In this document: piece after piece, positions 18,312-27,034 of the stretch | Numbering within the stretch: the stretch's first letter is position 1 | Layout of the letters: every line of letters starts with the position of its first letter | Source of the DNA: Roseibaca sp. Y0-43 | Lineage (GTDB): Bacteria; Pseudomonadota; Alphaproteobacteria; Rhodobacterales; Rhodobacteraceae | NCBI RefSeq assembly: GCF_020667835.1 | Contig: NZ_JAFMPR010000001.1 | Coordinates: 62,001 to 126,000 of the forward strand | Reading direction: 5' to 3' | DNA length: 64,000 nt | Position numbers and translations under genes: made by a program | Notes under the pieces: generated by a model | The model's database searches: none | Told to the model about the DNA's origin: nothing | The model's input: the letters and a program-made list of their open reading frames with translations, nothing else

Positions 18312-19205
18312 ATGGCCGCCAGTTTGATAGACGGAAAAGCCTTTGCCGAAAGAGTGCGCGCCAAGGTGGCCGACCATGTCACCCGCTTGCGGGAAGAGCA
18401 TGGGCTGGTGCCCGGTCTGGCGGTGGTGCTGGTGGGCGAAGACCCGGCAAGCCAGGTCTATGTGCGCTCAAAGGGCAAGCAGACGGTCGAGGCCGGAATG
18501 GCATCTTTCGAACATAAGCTGGCTGCCGACACGTCAGAGGCAGAGCTTCTGGACCTGATCGCGAAGCTGAATGCCGACACGAAAGTTCACGGTATTCTCG
18601 TGCAGTTACCGCTGCCATCTCATCTGAATTCGGATCTTGTCATCAACAGTATCGACCCGGCCAAGGATGTGGACGGCTTTCACATTTCGAACGTTGGCCT
18701 GTTGGGCACGGGGCAGAAAAGCATGGTGCCCTGCACGCCGCTTGGCTGCCTGATGATGCTGCGTGATTATCATGGCAGTCTGTCGGGGATGAACGCGGTC
18801 GTGGTGGGGCGCTCGAACATCGTGGGCAAGCCGATGGCGCAGCTTCTGCTGGGCGAAAGCTGCACCGTGACCATCGCGCATTCGCGCACGCGCGATCTGC
18901 CCGAGGTCTGCCGCCGCGCCGATATTCTGGTCGCGGCCGTGGGACGGCCCCAGATGATCCCCGGCGATTGGGTGAAGCCGGGCGCCACTGTCATTGACGT
19001 GGGCATCAACCGCATAGAGGGCGAAGGCGGCAAAACCCGGCTTGTGGGCGATGTGGATTTCGACAGTTGCGCCGCCGTCGCGGGCGCGATCACCCCGGTT
19101 CCGGGGGGCGTCGGACCGATGACCATCGCGTGCTTGCTGGCCAATACCGTGACCGCCTGCTGCCGCGCCAATGGTTTGGCAGAGCCTGAAGGCCTGACGG
19201 CCTAA
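18312..19205 (+). CDS. folD: Bifunctional methylenetetrahydrofolate dehydrogenase/cyclohydrolase
   Basis: Interconverts 5,10-methylene-THF and 10-formyl-THF with NADP (297 residues). The catalytic Y-V-R-S-K-G-K near residues 51-57, [11 protein letters not shown] and [10 protein letters not shown] signatures are all intact. It has an AGGAGAG ribosome site. It works directly with fhs two genes upstream. A GC-rich hairpin separates it from the convergent cysNC gene. Confidence 0.97.
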   Translation: MAASLIDGKAFAERVRAKVADHVTRLREEHGLVPGLAVVLVGEDPASQVYVRSKGKQTVEAGMASFEHKLAADTSEAELLDLIAKLNADTKVHGILVQLPLPSHLNSDLVINSIDPAKDVDGFHISNVGLLGTGQKSMVPCTPLGCLMMLRDYHGSLSGMNAVVVGRSNIVGKPMAQLLLGESCTVTIAHSRTRDLPEVCRRADILVAAVGRPQMIPGDWVKPGATVIDVGINRIEGEGGKTRLVGDVDFDSCAAVAGAITPVPGGVGPMTIACLLANTVTACCRANGLAEPEGLTA

Positions 19206-19210
19206 GAGAA

Positions 19211-19239
19211 ACCGGCCCCCATCTGAGACGGGGGCCGGT
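19211..19239. terminator. Bidirectional GC-rich hairpin between folD and cysNC
   Basis: ACCGGCCCCC (19211-19220) pairs with GGGGGCCGGT (19230-19239) across a 9-nt loop. It starts 5 bp after the folD stop and ends 9 bp before the cysNC stop. T-tracts are weak on both sides. Confidence 0.7.
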
Positions 19240-19248
19240 GCAATCCGC

Positions 19249-21147
19249 TTACGGGATCAGCTTGGACACGATCAGCTCAGCCGCTTCTTCCGCGCTAATC
19301 TTGGTCGTGTCGATGCGGATTTGCGGGTTCTCCGGCGCTTCATAGGGCGAATCGATGCCCGTGAAGTTCTTCAGCTGACCGGAGCGCGCCTTGGCATAAA
19401 GCCCTTTCACATCGCGTTTCTCGGCCTCTTCCAGCGGTGTATCGACAAAGATCTCGATAAACTCACCCGGTTGCATCATGCCGCGCACCATGTCGCGCTC
19501 GGACCGGAAGGGCGAGATGAAAGCGGTAATCACGATCAGACCGGCATCGGTCATCAGGCGGGCCACCTCGCCCACGCGGCGAATGTTTTCCACGCGGTCG
19601 GCATCGGTAAAGCCCAAATCCTTGTTCAGCCCGTGGCGCACGTTGTCGCCGTCTAGCAAGAAGGTGTGCCGGTTCATCCGCGCCAGTTTCTTCTCGACAA
19701 GGTTCGCGATGGTGGATTTGCCAGAGCCGGACAGGCCCGTCATCCACAACACCATCGGTTTTTGGTTCTTCATCGCCGCATGGTGGTCGCGGCTGATATC
19801 GGTCGCCTGCCAATGAATGTTCTGCGCCCGCCGCAACGAGTAGTGGATCAGCCCCGCAGCCACCGTGCGATTGGTCATCTTGTCGATCAGGATGAACCCA
19901 CCAAGATCGCGGCTATTCTCGTAGGGTGCGAACGGGATATCGCGGTCAGTGGTCACAGTGGCCACACCGATGGCGTTCAGATCCAGCGTCTTGGCCGCCA
20001 GATGTTCCATCGTGTTGACATTCACCTGGTATTTCGGCTGCGCGACCGTCGCGCTGACGGTTTGCGGCCCCAGCTTCAGCCAATAGGCGCGGCCCGGCGT
20101 CATTTCGACCTCGTCCATCCAGATGACGGTCGCTTCGAACTGGTCGGCCACTTCCACCGGGTTTTGCGCCGCGCACAGGATTTGCCCGCGCGAACAGTCG
20201 ATTTCATCAGCCAGACACAAGGTAACGGCTTGGCCCGCAACCGCCTGCTCCAGATCGCCGTCCATGGTCACTATGCGCGAAATGGTCGAGGTCTTGCCCG
20301 AGGGCAGAACCCGCACCTCGTCGCCCAGTTTCACCGCGCCGGTGGCGATGGTGCCGGAAAAGCCACGGAAATCGAGGTTCGGGCGGTTCACCCATTGCAC
20401 CGCCATGCGGAAAAGCTTGTCTTGCTCGACCGTCTGGTTCAGTTCGACCGTTTCCAGATGCTCCAGCAGCACCGGGCCGTCGTGCCATGGTGTGTTGGCG
20501 CTGCGGGTGGTTATGTTGTCGCCCGCAAGGCCCGAAATCGGGATCGCGGTGAATTCGGTGATCCCGATGCTCTGGGCAAACGTGCGGTAATCGGCGACGA
20601 TCGCGTCATATTTGGCCTGATCGTAGCCGATCAGGTCCATCTTGTTTACCGCCAGCACGATGTTGCGAATGCCGATCAGGTGGGCAAGGTAGCTGTGGCG
20701 CCGCGTCTGGGTCAGCACGCCCTTGCGCGCGTCGATCAGGATGACCGCCAGATCGGCGGTTGACGCGCCCGTAACCATGTTGCGCGTGTACTGCTCGTGC
20801 CCCGGCGTGTCGGCCACGATGAATTTGCGCTTTTCGGTGGCGAAGAAGCGATAGGCAACGTCGATGGTGATGCCCTGCTCGCGTTCCGCCGCCAGACCAT
20901 CGACCAAGAGCGCGAAGTCGATACCTTCGCCTTGGGTGCCCACGCGCTTGCTGTCGGCTTCCAGCGTGGCCAACTGGTCCTCGAAAATCATCTTGCTGTC
21001 ATAGAGCAAGCGCCCGATCAGGGTCGATTTGCCGTCATCCACCGACCCGCAGGTGATGAAGCGCAGCATGGTCTTGTGCTGGTGAATTTCCAGATATTTA
21101 TCAATATCTTCGGCGATCAGGGCGTCGGTTTTGTAAATCTCGGACAT
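19249..21147 (-). CDS. cysNC: Sulfate adenylyltransferase large subunit fused to APS kinase
   Basis: Fusion of CysN and CysC (632 residues) that activates sulfate to APS and then PAPS. The N-terminal GTPase shows G-S-V-D-D-G-K-S-T, D-T-P-G-H-E-Q-Y and N-K-M-D. From about residue 440 the APS kinase has G-L-S-G-S-G-K-S-T, L-D-G-D-N-V-R-H-G-L and the F-I-S-P-F-R segment. CysD precedes it with a TGATG one-base overlap. No PAPS reductase gene is in the window, so later steps of assimilation are encoded elsewhere. Confidence 0.97.
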   Translation of the reverse strand: MSEIYKTDALIAEDIDKYLEIHQHKTMLRFITCGSVDDGKSTLIGRLLYDSKMIFEDQLATLEADSKRVGTQGEGIDFALLVDGLAAEREQGITIDVAYRFFATEKRKFIVADTPGHEQYTRNMVTGASTADLAVILIDARKGVLTQTRRHSYLAHLIGIRNIVLAVNKMDLIGYDQAKYDAIVADYRTFAQSIGITEFTAIPISGLAGDNITTRSANTPWHDGPVLLEHLETVELNQTVEQDKLFRMAVQWVNRPNLDFRGFSGTIATGAVKLGDEVRVLPSGKTSTISRIVTMDGDLEQAVAGQAVTLCLADEIDCSRGQILCAAQNPVEVADQFEATVIWMDEVEMTPGRAYWLKLGPQTVSATVAQPKYQVNVNTMEHLAAKTLDLNAIGVATVTTDRDIPFAPYENSRDLGGFILIDKMTNRTVAAGLIHYSLRRAQNIHWQATDISRDHHAAMKNQKPMVLWMTGLSGSGKSTIANLVEKKLARMNRHTFLLDGDNVRHGLNKDLGFTDADRVENIRRVGEVARLMTDAGLIVITAFISPFRSERDMVRGMMQPGEFIEIFVDTPLEEAEKRDVKGLYAKARSGQLKNFTGIDSPYEAPENPQIRIDTTKISAEEAAELIVSKLIP

Positions 21148-22052
21148 CAGAAATACCCTTCCTGCTTCTTCTTCTCCATCGACGCGGCTTGATCGTGGTC
21201 GATGGCGCGGCCCTGCCGCTCGGATGTGGTGGTCAGGAGCATTTCCTGAATGATTTCGGGCAAGGTCTTGGCCTCGGATTCGACCGCGCCGGTCAGCGGG
21301 TAGCAGCCCAGCGTGCGGAAGCGGACAGAGCGCATGACCGGCTCTTCGCCCTCGCGCAGCGGGAAGCGGTCGTCATCGACCATCAAGAGCATCCCGTCGC
21401 GTTCTACGGTCGGGCGCGGGGCGGCATAATAAAGCGGCACGATCTCGATGTTTTCCAAGTGGATATACTGCCAGATGTCCAGCTCGGTCCAGTTCGACAG
21501 CGGAAAGACGCGCATCGACTCGCCCTTGGCCTTGTGGGCGTTGTAGTTGCGCCAAAGTTCGGGGCGCTGGTTCTTCGGATCCCAGCGGTGGCTGGCGGTG
21601 CGGAAGCTGAAAATCCGCTCTTTCGCGCGGCTTTTTTCCTCGTCGCGGCGCGCGCCGCCGAAGGCGGCGTCAAAGCCGTGCAGGTCCAGCGCCTGTTTCA
21701 GCCCTTCGGTTTTCCACATATCGGTATGCAGGCTGCCATGGTCGAACGGGTTGATGCCTTGGCGCAGCGCGTCCGGGTTCTGGTGCACGATCAGTTGCAT
21801 CCCGGCCTTGCGCGCGGCGGCTTCGCGCATGGCATACATGGCCTTGAATTTCCACGTGGTGTCGACATGCAACAGCGGAAAGGGCGGCGGCGACGGGTAG
21901 AACGCCTTTTTCGCCAGGTGCAACATGCAGGCGCTGTCCTTGCCGACGCTATACAGCATGACCGGGTTTTCGGCCTGCGCCACGACCTCGCGCATGATGT
22001 GGATCGCTTCGGCCTCCAGCCGTTGCAGGTGGGTCAGGTTGGTATGGGTCAT
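21147..22052 (-). CDS. cysD: Sulfate adenylyltransferase small subunit
   Basis: ATP-sulfurylase catalytic subunit (301 residues), partner of CysN. The PP-loop variant Y-S-V-G-K-D-S lies near residue 35, and the [12 protein letters not shown] segment is typical of Cys[12 protein letters not shown] is also conserved. It is first in the cysD-cysNC operon; its promoter must lie in the 82-bp gap shared with the divergent LuxR-type gene. Confidence 0.97.
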   Translation of the reverse strand: MTHTNLTHLQRLEAEAIHIMREVVAQAENPVMLYSVGKDSACMLHLAKKAFYPSPPPFPLLHVDTTWKFKAMYAMREAAARKAGMQLIVHQNPDALRQGINPFDHGSLHTDMWKTEGLKQALDLHGFDAAFGGARRDEEKSRAKERIFSFRTASHRWDPKNQRPELWRNYNAHKAKGESMRVFPLSNWTELDIWQYIHLENIEIVPLYYAAPRPTVERDGMLLMVDDDRFPLREGEEPVMRSVRFRTLGCYPLTGAVESEAKTLPEIIQEMLLTTTSERQGRAIDHDQAASMEKKKQEGYF

Positions 22053-22106
22053 ATCCGCTCCGAATGTTTGGCTGAAAGCGAGTTAGACAAGCCAATGCTT
22101 GCGGGA

Positions 22107-22123
22107 ACCCCCCAAATGGGGGT
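22107..22123. promoter_or_regulatory. 17-bp dyad ACCCCC-N5-GGGGGT, candidate regulator site
   Basis: A perfect 6-bp inverted repeat with a 5-bp centre lies 11 bp before the LuxR-type regulator start and 54 bp from cysD. The size fits a site for a dimeric LuxR-family protein, and it overlaps the only plausible ribosome site (GGGGG). Autoregulation is inferred. Confidence 0.45.
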
Positions 22124-22134
22124 AAGTCTGCGAA

Positions 22135-22992
22135 ATGATTGCGCGCGACGACAGTGAGTTCCTTCTGGCGCTGGCCGAAGCGGCCCGCGGAACGCAGGCT
22201 TGGGGCGCAGCGCTCGCGCTGCTACGCGGCCAGATGCAGGCCGACCGAGTCGTGCTTTATGCCGAGGCACAGGCATGGGCCTGCACCGATACCCCGCCGC
22301 CCGACCGCCCCGCCTGTTTCGCAGCGCTGCGCCCGTCACGCGCCTATGGGGCGGAAGAGATGGCAGACCGCGCCGGTCCCTTCGACCCCGATTTCACCCA
22401 AGGCGACAGTCGCGTGATCGCCGCCGCGGAACCGCGCCTGTGGCTATGGCTGTGGCGCGCGCGCGGGCAGTTCCGCGCCGCCGACAGCGCGCGGCTGACC
22501 AGCCTGATGCCGCATGTCGCGCAAGCCTTGGGATTGGGGCAAGAGCGCGCGCGGCTTGCGCAGGCGTTACAGACCGCACAGGCGCTGCACTGGCGCGCGG
22601 GGCTGGGGCTGGTCGGGCCGGATGGGCCGGACGCTACCGCCGAGCGCTTGCTGGATGCGGGCGGAGTCGTCACGACCGCGCCGGGCACCTTGCGCGCCCT
22701 GCCCGACGGCGTATCGGCCTATGGCCTGCCCGATGGCACGGTTCTGCTGCGCGCGCCGCGTGACCTGCCCGACCCCGAAACGCTGGCGCACGCCCTTGGC
22801 CTGACCCTTTCTGAAGCCCGCCTTGCCCGCGCGGTGGCGCAGGGCCAAAGCCTGGCAGAGGCCAGCGCCAGCCTGGGGCTGACCCGCGAAACCGGGCGCA
22901 GCTATGCCAAGCAGATCTACGCCAAAACCGGCACGACCGGCCAGCCCGCGCTGATGCGGCTGATCTGGTGCAGCGCCTTGGCGTTTGGGTAG
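22135..22992 (+). CDS. LuxR-family-like HTH transcriptional regulator
   Basis: A 285-residue protein. The last ~70 residues contain a LuxR/FixJ-type helix-turn-helix: L-G-L-T-L-S-E-A-R-L-A-R-A-V-A, then S-L-A-E-A-S-A-S-L-G-L-T-R-E-T-G-R-S-Y and Q-I-Y-A-K-T-G-T. The N-terminal ~200 residues are alanine- and arginine-rich with no recognised sensor domain. It diverges from cysD, so control of sulfate assimilation or of itself is possible but not shown. It ends 4 bp from a convergent small secreted protein gene. Confidence 0.75.
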   Translation: MIARDDSEFLLALAEAARGTQAWGAALALLRGQMQADRVVLYAEAQAWACTDTPPPDRPACFAALRPSRAYGAEEMADRAGPFDPDFTQGDSRVIAAAEPRLWLWLWRARGQFRAADSARLTSLMPHVAQALGLGQERARLAQALQTAQALHWRAGLGLVGPDGPDATAERLLDAGGVVTTAPGTLRALPDGVSAYGLPDGTVLLRAPRDLPDPETLAHALGLTLSEARLARAVAQGQSLAEASASLGLTRETGRSYAKQIYAKTGTTGQPALMRLIWCSALAFG

Positions 22993-22996
22993 CGGC

Positions 22997-23392
22997 TTAT
23001 ACACCCACCTGTGGCCCCGGACAGATCAGCGGGCGCGGGCTTTGTTGCACCTCGTAAAGCTCTGTGCCGTTTTCTTCGCCCATGAAGCGGGCGTTCAGGC
23101 CGCCGCCGTCTTGCCAGAAGATCCAGCAGTGTTCCTCGGTCGGGAAATCGTCATAGACAAAGCAAATCTGCTCGCCGCGCGGAAACCAGCGGCCTTCGCG
23201 GCATTCTTCCTGCATGAAGGCCCATGTGGTGCGGCGACCTTCGCGGAATTCCTCGACGCCATAAGCATCGCCCGCGAAGCCGAAGGTCAGGGTGCGGCCG
23301 GTGACATAGTCTTCGAATTCCTGCGCGGTCATGGGGGTTTGGGCCTGCGCAGGCACCGCGAGGGCCAGAAGCACCGTCAGAATACGGATCAT
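22997..23392 (-). CDS. Small secreted protein of unknown function coupled to AlkB copy 2
   Basis: A 131-residue protein with a clear signal peptide (residues 1-18, cleavage after A-Q-A). The mature part is rich in Glu, Phe and Trp and has four cysteines, suggesting disulfides in the periplasm. I recognise no domain. Its start overlaps the stop of the second AlkB-type gene (ATGA), so the two are translationally coupled and probably act in one process. Nothing in the sequence tells what it does. Confidence 0.8.
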   Translation of the reverse strand: MIRILTVLLALAVPAQAQTPMTAQEFEDYVTGRTLTFGFAGDAYGVEEFREGRRTTWAFMQEECREGRWFPRGEQICFVYDDFPTEEHCWIFWQDGGGLNARFMGEENGTELYEVQQSPRPLICPGPQVGV

Positions 23393-24423
23393 GCAACCTC
23401 CATCCGGGCCAGAACCTTGTCGACCCGTTTATCCATCAGCTTGAACCACAGGGGCGGGATCAGCGCAATGATGCCCATGGCGGGCAGCGAATAGGGCAGC
23501 ACCGGCATATCCTCTGGCAGGCGCAGCGCCGGGTAGACGCGCCCCGGATTGGCATGGTGGTCGGAATGGCGCGAAGCATTGACCATCATATGCGAGGAAA
23601 ACCAGTGCGGGCTGTTCCAGCTATGGTAAATTGTTTGCGGCTCATACGAGCCATCCGCCCGCTTGCGCCGCGCCAGCCCGTAATGTTGCAGGTAATCGAC
23701 CATCGCAAGCTGGGATTGGGCGTAAAAGCACAGGCCCAGATAGGCCACGATGCCCGCGCTGCCAAAGGCCAGCCACAGCGCCACCAGCACCGCCAGCGCC
23801 CCGCCCACATATTCGACATAGGGGTTCAGTCGCCCCGTGCGCGCCGCGCGTTCGCGTTCGACAGCGAAACCATGGGTGAAGCTGCGCACCCAGCCGCGCG
23901 GGAAATAGGCATAGAAGCTGCGGCCCTTGGGCGGGAAATTCGGGTCTTTGGGGGTGGCGACATGGGCATGGTGCAACAGCCGGTGCGCCGTGGTGTGGTG
24001 CCCGTAGAGCATGGAGATGTAGACCCATTTGCCAAGGTTGAACAACGCCTTCTGGCTGCGGTGGATCAGTTCATGCGCGTTCGAGTTGCTGACTTGGCCG
24101 AAGAACAGCCCAAAGCCGAAAAAGGCAAGCACCTGCTCCAGCGTGCCGAGGCCAGTTGCCCCCGACACCGCCGCCACGCCCAAGGGCACCAGCGCCAGAT
24201 GCGACAAGGCCAGCACGACCGACAGGCGGTTGGCGGCGCGTTCCGTGCTTTCCGGCGCACCCTCTCGGCTGGCCATGGCAAGCGCCTCGTCCAGACCAAA
24301 GGCGAAGAACGACGTGTAGAGCGCCGCCGCCCATAGCCACAGCCCGCCCTGAAACGTGCCGAGGCCCAGCAGCACCACGGGCGGCAGGCTGGCCAGCGCG
24401 AAGGGAAGGACGGGGTGTTTCAT
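23389..24423 (-). CDS. AlkB-family membrane diiron hydroxylase, divergent copy 2
   Basis: Integral-membrane fatty acid desaturase/hydroxylase-superfamily protein (344 residues). Histidine clusters are N-A-H-E-L-I-H, A-H-R-L-L-H-H, L-Q-H-Y-G-L and N-A-S-R-H-S-D-H-H, so the usual L-Q-R-H of AlkB reads A-S-R-H. Four or more transmembrane segments are visible. The start at 24423 is chosen because the upstream 31 codons have no similarity and overlap the ftsY promoter. Alkane hydroxylase is the nearest named function, but the variant motifs suggest a different substrate. No rubredoxin gene is adjacent. Confidence 0.82.
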   Translation of the reverse strand: MKHPVLPFALASLPPVVLLGLGTFQGGLWLWAAALYTSFFAFGLDEALAMASREGAPESTERAANRLSVVLALSHLALVPLGVAAVSGATGLGTLEQVLAFFGFGLFFGQVSNSNAHELIHRSQKALFNLGKWVYISMLYGHHTTAHRLLHHAHVATPKDPNFPPKGRSFYAYFPRGWVRSFTHGFAVERERAARTGRLNPYVEYVGGALAVLVALWLAFGSAGIVAYLGLCFYAQSQLAMVDYLQHYGLARRKRADGSYEPQTIYHSWNSPHWFSSHMMVNASRHSDHHANPGRVYPALRLPEDMPVLPYSLPAMGIIALIPPLWFKLMDKRVDKVLARMEVA

Positions 24424-24575
24424 GGGCCAAGTTCCGGATCGCTTTTGTCGCAAGATAACACGGCTTTCCTGCCATGCCATGCGGCCAGATGCACAATCGC
24501 GTGGCCAAAGCCGCATCTTTCCCTTTGGCGCACAATGCGCTAGCCCTGTTCGGGAACAATCGGGGCGCGGATCGC

Positions 24576-25616
24576 ATGTCGTTTTTCAAGAAGCTCAAGG
24601 ATCGTATGTTCAAATCCTCTTCCAAGCTGGAAGAAGGGTTGGATGCGCTGGTAGAAGACGGCGCGGACGCGGCAGAAGACAGCGAACCACAAGCTGCGCC
24701 CGCCCCGAAACCGCAGGCTGAACCGGGCCTGTTGGGCCGTGTCATGGGCGGCGGTGCCCCGCGCCGGGTGCTCGATGACGACATGCTCGAAAGCCTTGAA
24801 GACCTGCTGATCGCCGCTGATATGGGCGTTGAAACGGCAGGCCGCGTGGCCGCGAACCTGGCCGAAGGGCGGTTCGGGCGGAAAATGTCGGTGCCAGAGA
24901 TAAAATCCGCGCTTGCCGAGGAAATCGCCCGCATCATGGAGCCGGTGGCAAAGCCGCTGCCGCTATACCCCGCGCGCCCGCAGGTGGTGCTGGTGGTGGG
25001 TGTGAACGGCGCGGGCAAGACCACGACCATCGGCAAGCTGGCCAGCCAGTTCCGCGCGGCGGGCAAATCGGTGATGATCGCGGCGGGCGACACGTTCCGC
25101 GCCGCCGCGGTGGAACAGTTGCAGGTCTGGGGCGACCGCGCGGGCGTGCCGGTGATGACCGCGCCCGAAGGGTCCGACCCCGCCAGCCTTGCGCATGACG
25201 CGCTCAGCCGCGCAAAGGCCGAGGGCGTGGACCTGTTGATGATCGACACCGCCGGGCGACTGCAAAATCGCACCGACCTGATGGAGGAGCTGGCGAAAAT
25301 CCTGCGCGTGCTGCGCAAGCTGGAACCGGACGCGCCACATAACACGCTTCTGGTGCTGGATGCGACCACGGGGCAGAACGCGCTGAACCAGGTCGAGATT
25401 TTCCGCAAGCTTGCCGATGTGTCGGGGCTGGTGATGACCAAGCTCGATGGCACGGCGCGCGGGGGTGTTCTGGTGGCTTTGGCGGACCGTTTCGGTCTGC
25501 CCATTCACGCCATCGGCGTGGGCGAGCAGATTGACGACCTGCAAGCGTTTGACCCGGAAGAATTCGCCCAAGCGCTGGTCGGCGGCGAGCTGTCCGCCAA
25601 GCAAGACGATAGCTGA
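24576..25616 (+). CDS. ftsY: Signal recognition particle receptor FtsY
   Basis: GTPase receptor that docks SRP-ribosome complexes at the inner membrane. A short acidic, low-complexity A region (residues 1-55, M-S-F-F-K-K-L-K amphipathic start) is followed by the NG domain. G1 is G-V-N-G-A-G-K-T-T, the closing loop D-T-F-R-A-A-A, G3 D-T-A-G-R-L and G4 T-K-L-D-G-T-A-R-G-G. The start at 24576 gives 346 residues; upstream codons are not FtsY-like. It diverges from the AlkB-like gene and converges on surA. Confidence 0.96.
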   Translation: MSFFKKLKDRMFKSSSKLEEGLDALVEDGADAAEDSEPQAAPAPKPQAEPGLLGRVMGGGAPRRVLDDDMLESLEDLLIAADMGVETAGRVAANLAEGRFGRKMSVPEIKSALAEEIARIMEPVAKPLPLYPARPQVVLVVGVNGAGKTTTIGKLASQFRAAGKSVMIAAGDTFRAAAVEQLQVWGDRAGVPVMTAPEGSDPASLAHDALSRAKAEGVDLLMIDTAGRLQNRTDLMEELAKILRVLRKLEPDAPHNTLLVLDATTGQNALNQVEIFRKLADVSGLVMTKLDGTARGGVLVALADRFGLPIHAIGVGEQIDDLQAFDPEEFAQALVGGELSAKQDDS

Positions 25617-25634
25617 ACGCAGTCAGTCCGCGCG

Positions 25635-25655
25635 GTCCCGGCTGAACGCCGGGAC
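25635..25655. terminator. Hairpin between convergent ftsY and surA
   Basis: GTCCCGGC (25635-25642) pairs with GCCGGGAC (25648-25655) over a 5-nt loop, 18 bp after the ftsY stop. No strong T-tract follows, so the terminator call is tentative. Confidence 0.45.
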
Positions 25656-25684
25656 AGGGGCCGCAACGCGCGGCCGTTTGGCGC

Positions 25685-26920
25685 TTAGTAATCCACGATC
25701 ACGGTGTCGGCGATCAGCTCGTCCAGCTTCAGCTGCGCGCGCCCGCCAAGGCGCGCGTTGAACAGCCCGTTCTCGACCTGAATGTCGCTGGGGCGCTCTT
25801 CCAGTTCCAACTCGCGCGCGCACAACATCAGCACGACCAGATTGCCGCCTTCGACCGTGTTGGCCGACATCTCGAACCGGTCCAAGCGCGCCAGTTCCAC
25901 CGCATCGCTTTGCGGAATGGACTGCATCAGCGCCTCGGTCTCGGTCAGGTAGTTTTCCGGCAGGCCGGCAGCATAGGGGTCCAGACCGTTGCAATGCTGC
26001 ACGCGGGCCTGAATCTCGGCATAGGTGGCCAGCGTCTCGGGGCTGCGCCCGCCGGGCAGCAGCAGGCGCTTATAGGTCAGCTTGACCTGATTGGCCGGGA
26101 TAAGGCGGGTGCTGTCCTCTGCACGCAGCTGGAAAAAGGCAATCGCCCCGTTCAATTCGATCGGGCCGATGATCTCTCCGGGGCTGGCGGCAGAGAGGGG
26201 GCCGGAAATCTGCCCCGGCAATTGCGTCAGCGGCAACCAGTCCAGACGCCCGCCCTGATCGCGCGTGCCCGCAAGCGAATATTCCCGCGCGATGGCCGAG
26301 AATTCCTCGATCGTGCGGGCATTCTCGATCAGGCCGATGATCTGCGCGACGGGTTCGGCAAATTCCGGGTCGGCGGGCAGGAAGATTTCAGAGATCAGCA
26401 CGCGCTTGGTGCCGCGAATGGCGGCCACGTCGCGCGCGCGCTGCACGTCGGTCGTGGTCACGACGGTGGACAGGCTGTATTCGTTGCCCACCACCTTGCG
26501 CCACAACAGGCCCGCTTCGACAAAGGACACGAAGCTTTCGCGATCCACGCCGCCATTGGCCAGTTCCGCGATGAACGCATCGGTTTCCAGATTGGCGCGG
26601 CTGGCGAATTCGGCCATGCCTTCGGCCAGTTCCTCGCTGGTCAGGCGCACGTCGCGGCGCTGCGCATAGGCACGTTGCATCGCTTCTTCGGTCAGGCGCG
26701 ACAGGGCTTCCTCGCGCATGTCTTCGGCACCGACATTCAGCAATTCCAAAAAGGTGATCCGCTGGCTGACATCATATTCGGTGATGATCCGGTCCCCGAC
26801 CTTTCGAGCCGGGGCGAACGGGTTGTCGGCCAGCGCCGGGGCGGCTGCGAAATGCAGCGCGCCGAAGGCGGCAAGGGCCATCCCGAAAAAGCTGGCACGA
26901 AGGGAAAAGGTATTACGCAT
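25685..26920 (-). CDS. surA: SurA-like periplasmic chaperone/peptidyl-prolyl isomerase
   Basis: Periplasmic chaperone for outer-membrane proteins (411 residues). A signal peptide ends at A-L-A-D near residue 32. The N-terminal SurA domain starts with V-G-D-R-I-I-T-E-Y-D-V-S-Q-R. One parvulin-like domain is recognisable from R-V-L-I-S-E-I-F-L to F-F-Q-L-R-A; the second parvulin domain of the E. coli protein is not evident. The start at 26920 fits the signal peptide. It follows lptD in the LPS-transport operon, matching SurA's role in LptD folding. Confidence 0.88.
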   Translation of the reverse strand: MRNTFSLRASFFGMALAAFGALHFAAAPALADNPFAPARKVGDRIITEYDVSQRITFLELLNVGAEDMREEALSRLTEEAMQRAYAQRRDVRLTSEELAEGMAEFASRANLETDAFIAELANGGVDRESFVSFVEAGLLWRKVVGNEYSLSTVVTTTDVQRARDVAAIRGTKRVLISEIFLPADPEFAEPVAQIIGLIENARTIEEFSAIAREYSLAGTRDQGGRLDWLPLTQLPGQISGPLSAASPGEIIGPIELNGAIAFFQLRAEDSTRLIPANQVKLTYKRLLLPGGRSPETLATYAEIQARVQHCNGLDPYAAGLPENYLTETEALMQSIPQSDAVELARLDRFEMSANTVEGGNLVVLMLCARELELEERPSDIQVENGLFNARLGGRAQLKLDELIADTVIVDY

Positions 26921-27034
26921 CTGATTTGGTCCGTTCTGCTGCGTGGCCCGCGCGCGGCGCGCCATGGGTGCTGGTCGGTCTGGTTCGGGCATACACCACC
27001 GGGCGGGTCATGTCATGCCCCCCATTCGCGCGCA

